From Choristoneura fumiferana (Eukaryota > Arthropoda > Insecta > Lepidoptera > Tortricidae), in NCBI RefSeq assembly GCF_025370935.1, contig NC_133473.1, positions 10,086,162 through 10,150,161 on the forward strand: a stretch of DNA of 64,000 nt, written 5' to 3'. The notes under the pieces were generated by a model that did no database searches, was not told where the DNA came from, and saw nothing but the letters and a program-made list of their open reading frames with translations. Both the position numbers and the translations under genes were made by a program. Below are positions 56,245 through 64,000 of this stretch, piece after piece; position 1 is the stretch's first letter; each line of letters starts with the position of its first letter.

Positions 56245-57331
56245 AAATATTAGTAAACCGCATAGGTTAATGTTAAAATTAGATGTACATTTTGCAAACG
56301 TGGTTGAGGAATCGGAAAAGTTCATAAGTCTGCTAACTACTCGTACTTACGGATTATCAAATTAAAATATATTATTAATTAATTAACAGACTATACAATA
56401 CAAAATAATATCTTAATAATAATAAACACAATTAATTAACGACAGTGACTAAATTATTTACATTAATATTCAATTTATTTTCAATTATATATGCTATGTC
56501 CAAATATGTAATTTTACAATAATAAATTATTTACAAGTCCAAAAAAAATTTAAATAGTACAAAACTTTTTATTCCGTGCCATTTCAATAAAATAGGGTTT
56601 TCAATTTAAATACAATGTGGTCTCATCTTTTATTATGTTATGTTATGTATGACACATTATACAGCGATAATAATTTGTAAATATTGCAACAAATTGATAA
56701 CATAATTATGTTTCCATCCACGACTTGTGACAAATATTAGACATTTTTTGGGCCAATTTTGTTATTATTTGTTTCAATGCTATGATTTTGGACCGTTCAA
56801 GCAGGAGGAGGAAGTAATTTAATTTACTAAGCAGAAATTCCTCTGCTTGCTAAAGTAAATTGGTTCTAAAGAAGACGTTTCAGTTCAGTTGGCTTAATTC
56901 AGGAAGCACTGACTGTAGGTATTTTTGTTCTTGAAAACACTAAGCAAGAGACAGCGAGGCTAGTACTCGAGGTAGGCAACGTAAAGTTTTAATGCTATTT
57001 TCTAGATACGAACAGGACACGCGATGTTGCGGTAACATTCATTTCACGTACATGGACGTACGCTATACAAGAACTGCATTGACCTCTGTCACTGTGTAAA
57101 ATAAATAAACTATGTAGGTCCCGTCTATTCTCGGAACGGTGTCACGAAATCCACGGTTTAAATGCCACCAGTTATTTATTAAACGGACGAACACAATTTG
57201 TTCGAATCAGTTCAGCTTTAGTTGATTTCATATCTGATGTTTCATGCTTCATGCGCTTTACCTTGTAATGACCGACTTTTGACGAGCACCATTTTTAAGA
57301 GTGTATTTATAGGTTTTGATTAATTTTGTAG
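56245..57331. other. Intron 3, right part, no gene seen
   Basis: No recognised feature. Confidence 0.4.
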
Positions 57332-57477
57332 TGGAGCAGGTATTCTCGGAAGAGTCTGACGAGGGTGGGGGTGCAGACGAAACGGCGCCACCGAAGCCAA
57401 CCCGTGGCCCCGACATCGAGTTCCCGCTGCAGAGGAAGGATATCGACCTACTGATTGAAGCTTTTAGGAAAAAGAAG
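57332..57477 (+). CDS. rdgC: PPEF-type protein phosphatase (rdgC), acidic linker and pre-catalytic exon
   Basis: The exon follows TTTTGTAG and ends at AAG/GTACAC in phase 0. After the codon shared with the previous exon it encodes EQVFSEESDEGGGADET (acidic), APPKPTRGPDIEFPLQRKD and IDLLIEAFRKKK. The last part matches the start of the PPEF catalytic region (fly IDLLIDVFRKK), where the first helix of the phosphatase fold begins. The acidic Gly-rich linker is poorly conserved in the family. GC content is clearly higher than in the flanking introns. Confidence 0.88.
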
Positions 57478-58822
57478 GTACACGATTATGCCAAATCCTT
57501 TCCCTTTGCAATGAACGGTTCAAGAGCGCTTCCGCTGGGACTATCCTTATTGATGACATACCTTTCTTAACGTATACACGTTACATAATGTTGAGAAGTC
57601 CCATTTCTTTATTACTTAACGTAGAATTTTCGTAATATTGTATTATGTAACGTTTTTATGTTTAAATTATTTAAATTCAAGAGCAAAGAACGGAGTAGCA
57701 TTCAGCGAAGCTACGAGAAAAGTTTGTGTTTGAGATTTATTTCACAGAGTAAATCCATTTCAATTTTTAAGGAATTAGGGCATGCAGCTTATCTTGTTTT
57801 TCCATGAATTTTAATTTCCTATTCAGACTGTTATTATAACTTGCTTTCTTTCCCCGCTGCCGAAGTATTGCCAGCTTGAATATGAAATGCGCTGTTATTT
57901 ACAGCACAGAACAGTGCTCGCGAATTTGTAACCTTTAATGGATGTATTTTACAGATTGTAATGACTTTTTCGTAGTTTATTTGCAGTAGAGTGTAAAAAT
58001 ATGAACTAATCTTCTTCCAACGTAATAACATTTTTAAGCGGTTTATATAGATACATCTTTTTAAACTTGACTGTATCAGTTTTTTGTTTTTGTCATGAAA
58101 TCATTTAATTTTCAGTTTTCATAATTTAAAAGGATGCCAATAAAGCCTCATATAGTGGGAGTAAAATGCATTCAAAGGAAGTCAAAAGTTACTATGGTCT
58201 GTCCCATAATTCGAGATACTAAAATGACGTTTCATGTGTTACCTGTTTTTTGCGTTTCATAAATAGTGATGTGCCGCAACCGGTTATCACCGAAAGATTT
58301 TGTAGGTACCTATGTATGTATGTCGTAAAATATTAAAATATGAACGGATCTGTGATGTACTAAAATGTAGGGCACTTAGGACATTCTAGAAAAGGTAAAA
58401 TAGGTCTAATAAAAATGCGACCGTTTTCGAGATATTTCAACTTTTTATAGATGTTGATGTTTAAGTTTCAATTTCATTTTAAGTAAGTTTTACAACCATA
58501 CACTTCTCGGCTTTGCTAAGAGGTTGACGTTTCCGTTTTTTCCGAGGCGAAAGTATTTCTTCGCTGCGTCGTCTATGCGACGAAGTACTTGGCTGTTCAG
58601 AGTCCATGTTTAATCAAACAAAACATCAAAAACACGACCAAACAAAACAAAATTAACAAATAAAAAGTCTATCTCAACAAATTTAAAAAATAACGTCAAC
58701 AGCAACAATAACACGAGAAAACGCACTGATCACATCCGATGACAATACGAGTAAAGTAACGAAAATCGGTTGAATACCACTTGAATACGAAAAACATGAA
58801 CAATGACGTTGTGTGATATCTG
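57478..58822. other. Intron 4, left part, no gene seen
   Basis: No recognised feature. Confidence 0.4.
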
Positions 58823-58948
58823 AGGGCCTACTCCGGAATTCGAAAATCAAAGCTCGCAACGCAACGTCCCTCTCACTCCCGCTTTAAATAGTAGCGTCAG
58901 AAGGACGGAACGACACGAACCTCGACTTTCGAACTTCGTAGTAGCCCT
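58823..58948. mobile_element. MITE (TTCGAAAAT...GTTCG family), copy 2
   Basis: AGGGCCTACTCCGGAATTCG and AAAATCAAAGCTCG on the left match, inverted, CGAACCTCGACTTTCGAAC and TTCGTAGTAGCCCT on the right. The core contains CGTCCCTCTCACTC. Confidence 0.6.
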
Positions 58949-58951
58949 AAT

Positions 58952-59079
58952 GGCCCTAACTACGAAATGCAAAACCCGAACTTCGTATGTTGCCGTCCCG
59001 CTGACGCTTATCTCATTTAATACGCGAGTGAAAGGGACGGTGCCATACGAACTTCGTTTTTCTAGTTTTGTAGTAGCCC
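58952..59079. mobile_element. MITE (TTCGAAAAT...GTTCG family), copy 3
   Basis: It lies four bases after copy 2. GGCCCTAACTACGAAATGCA and CCCGAACTTCGTATG on the left match, inverted, CATACGAACTTCGTTTTTCT and TTTGTAGTAGCCCC on the right. The core carries CCGTCCCGCTGACGC and GTGAAAGGGACGG. Confidence 0.6.
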
Positions 59080-59949
59080 CTCTGTATTATTTTTTACGGC
59101 GTGATGAACACTGTATTTTTACCTGTGCTTAGATTTTATCACTTTATCGTAAAAGTGCATTTATATTTACAAAATGGAAAGTGGAATATTGAATGCTATA
59201 ATGTTATTTTTGCTATCGTAAAATATACATTTTCTCGGTTATTTACGAAACCGAAATCATGGAGCAGCACTGTTCCTTTTTTGCTGGCCACATTATTTTT
59301 ACTTTAGACATTTCAGACTGTCATTTTAGTATCTTCATTTCAGGAATAGACCATAATTTACCTATTTAATTTGCTCTGAGTGGTTTACGCACGTACCTAT
59401 ATTGGATAGGTAGTTTCAGATTGTACAATATACTATTTCGCATTTATGTACATAAGTAAAATATAAAAAAATGGGAATGTGAATTTCCTCTTTCGATTTA
59501 GCAAATGTGTAAATACTCGTAGATATGATAGTTACTTTAGCATGTGCTCGGTATTTATAAGCAAGATAAAATAATATAGCGTCGGTATTTTCAAGACGTA
59601 GCCTTTTTTCGTTGAAGTTCGTCCAAGTAAGGTGGAAGTGTTAACTTTTCCTTCCATCTACAAATCAGATTAGGTATCTACGTTGGTCCAAACGCCAACG
59701 TAGTTACAAACTTACGAGGCACATAAAAATATCTTCTTTTTAAAACTGCGATGATCTGCATGTTATTTACTTATGCATAACTATCGGTGGATCAATGTGG
59801 TATTTTATTTAATATTTAAAGTTAATCCGATATATTAGATTTTATACAATTTAACTAGACATTGTTCATCAAAGGGCGCATTTTGTATTGTATTTTATTT
59901 TTTACTAAACTTCTATTATTTTCAAGCACTATATTTTTATCCTTTTTAG
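59080..59949. other. Intron 4, right part, no gene seen
   Basis: No recognised feature. The last 30 bases before the exon contain two alternative acceptor sites. Confidence 0.4.
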
Positions 59950-59979
59950 AAACGATTTGAAATATACTCGACATTCCAG

Positions 59980-60144
59980 CATCGTCTACACGCGAAGCAC
60001 GTGGCGCATATCCTCAAGGAAGCCACGCAAGTGTTGAAAAGATTGCCTAACATCAACGTGGCCACCACTTCCATCTCCAGCCAGATAACTGTCTGCGGCG
60101 ACCTGCACGGGAAACTTGACGACTTGCTCGTCATATTTCACAAG
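59980..60144 (+). CDS. rdgC: PPEF-type protein phosphatase (rdgC), start of PPP catalytic domain
   Basis: The exon encodes HRLHAKHVAHILKEATQVLK, RLPNINVATTSISSQ and ITVCGDLHGKLDDLLVIFHK, ending at AAG/GTAAGG in phase 0. GDLHG is the first metal-binding motif of PPP phosphatases (Asp and His ligands of the di-metal centre), and CGDLHGKLDDL is typical of PPEF. Two in-frame acceptors are possible: 59978-59979 (used here; gives FRKKK-HRLH, the spacing seen in relatives) and 59948-59949, which has a better pyrimidine tract and would add ten residues (KRFEIYSTFQ). GDxVDRG, GNHE and the other catalytic motifs, plus the C-terminal EF-hands, are not in the window and must lie beyond 64000. Confidence 0.9.
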
Positions 60145-61470
60145 GTAAGGCTCCCAAGCTCCCAAATTAAGGCCAAGGGTGAAGTTCATTATTATTATTT
60201 TTCAGCAACTCCCGCTTTGTAGCAAATTGATGTGAAAAGGTTTTTGTTATTACATAACGTAGGTAAATGTACTTATTTAAGGCAAATACGTTTACGTAAA
60301 TTTGCCTTTGGCTAGCGCACTTACACTGGAAGCGTCTCTGTAGTTTTAGATGTTTATCTTATACAATGTTTATTGATACCCAAACGATCGAGTACTAGGT
60401 GTATCCATAAATAGCGGAGCCGATTAAGCAGCGCTGTCATGTCCCTTTGAGTTAATTCTGGACCAGTGCTTCTCAACATGAATGGGTGTAAAATAAGAAC
60501 AGAAAACGAGCCACATTAGTTGCCCGCCATTCCGTTTAAAAGCCTGTCCTGCGAGGCGGCCCCACTTGGACCTTTCTACCGTAATGACGGGATACTTTAG
60601 GGTTACACTCATACTACATTACCCGTAATAACAAACAGGTACAGCTACTTTAACCCCGTAAGTAAATACAATTTAGCTGGATGAGAGCTAAATGGTGCTG
60701 GTCCTTCAATATATTATTCATTCTTGTGTTCGTATCATTTACCTACGAGTAGGTATGTGTCTAAGCAATCTTAGCGATTAGTTCACAGTATATTATTATC
60801 TAGTACGCTTTCAACTTTTAAGTCAATGTTTAGTATAGTACGATTCTCGAGTCATGATTATAAGTCGAAAACGGTTCAACTAGTTTTGTTTGGGAGACAG
60901 TTTTCTCACATTATTAAACCTATGAACAAGGTTTTCTACAAATACTGAAACAAGTCAGATCTCTTTCCTACTCAAATAATAATTTGATTTTTTACTAACA
61001 AGAGTTTAAATAACAATTTTAACAACTGTACTTAAAATGATTCTGTATTATTTCAGTAGATGGTTGGATTAATTCGACTGAAAACCCCTTTAAACGTTTT
61101 TTTACGATTTCTTAAATCGTAGTTGACAAAATAATATGTTTCCAATTGGTCGATGACAAAATGGTGGTACAAGGTCAAGGGGTGACTTAATGTTGAATTT
61201 TTTTTTTTGAAAAATCTTAAATTATAGCGGTGTTTTGTCAGACTAACCCAACTGCCCGCTGAAATATTGCGTACTAATAATGAAGGTACCGTGTCTAAAT
61301 GACTCATCAAACTTTTTACCATTAAAAATAAAATAAAAAAAGTTATAAATAAGATTGAACTGAACTATTCTGCCGTAGGTACGTTTATCTCGATCGATGA
61401 GACAAATTATCGCCAAATATACGTATATAGAACACAAATGGAGATTATAAGGCACTGAGACTGTTCATAA
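60145..61470. other. Intron 5, left part, no gene seen
   Basis: No exon continuing the phosphatase was found. Confidence 0.5.
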
Positions 61471-61936
61471 GGGTATGTATAAGACCGACAAATCATAATA
61501 CCTACAGTTGAAATGTCGACGCATAACACATCGAAATTCAGAATACCGAATGTACAAAATACCGACAACCGATACACCGAAGGTCGAAATATCTATTTTT
61601 AAATGACCGAAAGTACAAAATCCCGAAAATGGGGTATGTATTATAATACCGAAAAATCATATTACCTACAGTCGAAATATCGACACTTAACAAATCGAAA
61701 TTCAGAATACCGAAAGTACAAAATACCGATAACCGATACACCGAAGCTCGAAATACCTACTTTCAAATGACCGAAAGTACAAAAACCCGATAAGCAGCCT
61801 TAACTGAGCGGAATAGCTCCGTCGAACCCGTCACGTGATAGTTCATACACAGGATATTCGATACTCTGTACTTCGATATTTCAAACATCCACATTTTATT
61901 TTAACTTTCAATATTCAAATTCTGTAACCCTCTTTC

Positions 61937-62010
61937 TATGGGCGGTGGTGACCTCTCACCATCAGGAGGCCCACATGCTCGTTTGCCATCCAGTTGAATC
62001 AAAAAAAACT
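61937..62010 (+). mobile_element. Retroelement 3' tail (GGCGGTGGTGATC family), copy 3
   Basis: CTATGGGCGGTGGTGACCTC to TTTGCCATCCAGTTGAATC plus an A-run matches the last 70 bases of copies 1 and 2. It is inserted within the foldback element. Confidence 0.75.
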
Positions 62011-62076
62011 AATACATATATAAAACCGTAGATAATCATATATTGCGTGCCAAATAAAAAAAAAAGTTTGATATGT

Positions 62077-62390
62077 GCGAGCGAGCGAAGCGAGCGAAGC
62101 GGAGCGTAGCTCCCGCCTTAGCCTTCGATGTTAGTTTTTTTTTATAGCAGCCCGGATAATATTGCTTCACAAATGATCTTTGCTGTTGAATCTTATCCAA
62201 CCTACTTTCTTAGTGGCTATTAAGTATCTTGCCTGCTATAAAAAAAACCTAACATCGAAGGCTAAGGCGGAAACTACGCTCCGCTCCGCTCCGCTTCGTT
62301 CCCGCCTTAGGCTTCTGAACCTAACCTATCCGAGTCGCTTCTGCTCCAAACCGTCTTGCTCGCTCGCTTCGCTCGCTCGCACAAATCTTT
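62077..62390. repeat. GC-rich inverted repeat with unequal arms
   Basis: GTGCGAGCGAGCGAAGCGAG to CCTTCGATGTTAG at 62077-62134 is matched inverted by CTAACATCGAAGGCTAAGGC (62249) to CTCGCTTCGCTCGCTCGCAC (62382). The right arm is about 140 bases and the left about 60: the left arm equals the right one with its middle removed, the break lying in GCGAAGCG-type repeats. Confidence 0.75.
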
Positions 62391-62770
62391 TCCTGCATTT
62401 GCTTTTCTAAAACTGTAAATCTACCCGCACTTCAAAAGATTCGGAATGTTGTCATTTAAAAACTGCTATATTTGTTTCGTCTTTGGTATAACGGCAGTTT
62501 CGGTATTTTGATTTTCGATATATTGATTGTCGATTATTTTACTTGTAGTGATTATGACTGTTCGGCATTATGAGTTTTCGACCTTTCGAGTGTAGGTATT
62601 TTGATCTTCGGGATTGTAGTCTTCGGGTTTTAGGCTGCCGGTCAAATGTACTTTCGGGATTTCAAACTTTCGGTCATATATCCATTCGACGTTTTAATAT
62701 TCGGCCTTCCGTCCATAGGTCTTGTGAAATTCGGTCTTTCGTTTATCGGTATTGTAATACATACCCGTTC

Positions 62771-64000
62771 ATAAGCTACTAAAAACGTAAAATAAAAGGC
62801 ATGCCAGTAATGAGCTTTTACAACTAATTTAAATGTAGAAACTGTACTCTTTGTACAACATATCACCTACTATCTATATGACATCATATAAAGCCTGGAC
62901 ACCAATCATAAACATGGTCACTGATGATGATGAGTCATAAAAGCAACGAGTACTTAGGTAATTTTGAAGTAGAGCAGGTAATATTAGTTTATTAGGTCGG
63001 AGGTAATGGATTATAAATAGTAGATACTTACTTATACTTCGTATCAACCTCATGTATCTACGAGTTGTGTTTATATCCTTCAAAGCTTCTTTTGTAGGGG
63101 TTGGTTGGATTTGAAACTGCGGACGTTTTGTGACAGTCAAATTGATATCGGTCGATTGCTTTTCAAGTCATTCAACTCTTTCCCTTACATGTAGCTAGCG
63201 AAAAAGCTATCTTCGAATTCATTTGGCGCAGTCATTGCGGATTAATGAAGCATATCGACGGGTTTCTGACTCAATTTTTTTTTATGAAATTGGAATCCTA
63301 AAATAGATAGGATGTGTATCAAAAATAGTTATCAAATTTCTTCAAATTCCATACACGGGGTTGAATCGTTAGACCTGTCGATATTAGAAAATGTATCGTA
63401 GTACTTTAGTCGAATATTATAGATTATTAATAGGTTCTATTTTAATTTAAAGTAATAATTATAATATATGTATAACCACCTGGGGTTCAAAGTGATAATA
63501 CTAGTACAAATCGTTAGCAATATAACTTATATCTTTTGAAAGAGGAATAAGGTGTCATTTTCTCCGTATCATACAAATTTGCAAAAAAAAAATATCTATG
63601 TCGATTTTTGTTGTATGGTGGGTCTCGTCTCAGGAGGACAATAATTTTCCGAATAGCAATGTTAGAGTCGGTTTTTATTTGTTAAATAATCTTTTTCGTT
63701 ATTATCTAATGGTTTGTTTGTGATGTACTCGTATGTATATTGATTATGATATTAGGTAACTTTTATATTACGGCCGTATTCACAAAAATGTTGAGTACTG
63801 GAATGACACGCGCACTTTGGTTCGACGTAAATAATAACAGGTTATAACTTTGCTTAAAAATATCATGGGGTTACAATTTAGATTCTTGTTGACTTTCCCA
63901 ACCTCCCGACCTGCTTTATATAAGTTTTTTCACCTGGCATGCCTTTTTTATAGTCGCTAAAGCCTACGTCTAAAAACTAAGATCTAAAATCAGATAAAAG
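62771..64000. other. Intron 5, right part, no gene seen
   Basis: No exon of the phosphatase, RNA gene or repeat is recognised up to the window edge. Confidence 0.45.

Larger units (their letters stand above)
61471..62770. mobile_element. Foldback element with arms of degenerate ACCGAAAGTAC motifs
   Basis: The outer left end GGGTATGTAT is the exact complement of ATACATACCC at 62758-62767. The left arm (61471-61795) has two tandem units of 161 bases, each a series of short words (ACCGAAAGTACAAAAT, ATCGAAATTCAGAATACC, GATACACCGAAG). The right arm (about 62490-62767) has the same words inverted, with different order and lengths (CTTTCGGTCAT, ACTTTCGGGATTT, ATTTTGATCTTCGGG). Between the arms lie a retroelement tail and a second, GC-rich inverted repeat. 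The design resembles Drosophila FB elements, whose inverted repeats are internally repetitive, but no sequence homology to FB is claimed. Confidence 0.6.

Noticed and set aside
60145..64000. Next rdgC exon with GDFVDRG motif
   Set aside because: I searched for this motif and the GNHE motif by eye on the + strand and found neither; the intron appears to continue past the window.

Overview
The window is nuclear DNA of a moth or butterfly (Lepidoptera). The evidence is an AT-rich background, one intron-rich animal gene with GT-AG junctions, and many dispersed repeats of lepidopteran type: tRNA-headed SINEs ending in GATGATGAT runs, the GGCGGTGGTGATC retroelement tail, repeats starting GGGTTCCGGAGCC, a Helitron with TC and CTAG ends, and relics of mariner and non-LTR elements. 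I see no prokaryotic operon, CRISPR array, rRNA or free-standing tRNA gene.

Only one conventional host gene is supported: a PPEF-type serine/threonine protein phosphatase, orthologue of Drosophila rdgC (retinal degeneration C), on the + strand in the right half. Five exons are visible: 39834-40184, 45532-45740, 50951-51041, 57332-57477 and 59980-60144 (or 59950-60144). The splice phases join correctly and encode, in order, a basic and cysteine-containing N-terminal extension, a calmodulin-binding IQ motif, the linker, and the start of the PPP phosphatase domain with its GDLHG metal-binding motif. The rest of the catalytic domain and the EF-hands lie beyond the right edge; any start exon upstream of 39834 was not found.

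The left half (1-39.8 kb) is gene-poor and made of transposable elements. Main parts: a foldback MITE with a 9-bp target duplication (3.0 kb); other hairpin elements (4.4, 5.6, 6.5 kb); a non-LTR retrotransposon with a reverse transcriptase ORF on the minus strand (6.8-9.25 kb) next to a Tc1/mariner relic (9.27-9.55 kb); two diverged copies of a 1.3-kb repeat (11.8-13.1 and 19.1-20.4 kb), the first interrupted by a SINE; a broken mariner (15.6-16.6 kb); a 4.4-4.8-kb element with 43-bp perfect terminal inverted repeats and a THAP-like first exon (21.6-26.4 kb) that contains a 0.5-kb tandem duplication; MITEs at 28.05 and 31.26 kb; a reverse transcriptase C-terminal fragment in a GC-rich island (33.2-33.6 kb); and a TTAGG-bearing minisatellite (37.0 kb).

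The introns of the phosphatase gene also hold mobile DNA: a possible DNA transposon with an ORF between CTTATAAG-rich flanks (about 41.9-44.5 kb), a 44-bp-arm perfect hairpin (45.3 kb), a GGGTTCC repeat with a nested MITE (46.9-47.7 kb), a Helitron (51.57-52.56 kb), paired MITEs (58.8-59.1 kb) and an unusual foldback structure whose arms consist of degenerate short ACCGAAAGTAC-like motifs (61.5-62.8 kb). The best candidates for something undescribed are this foldback element, the THAP-bearing element and the 43.5-kb ORF.
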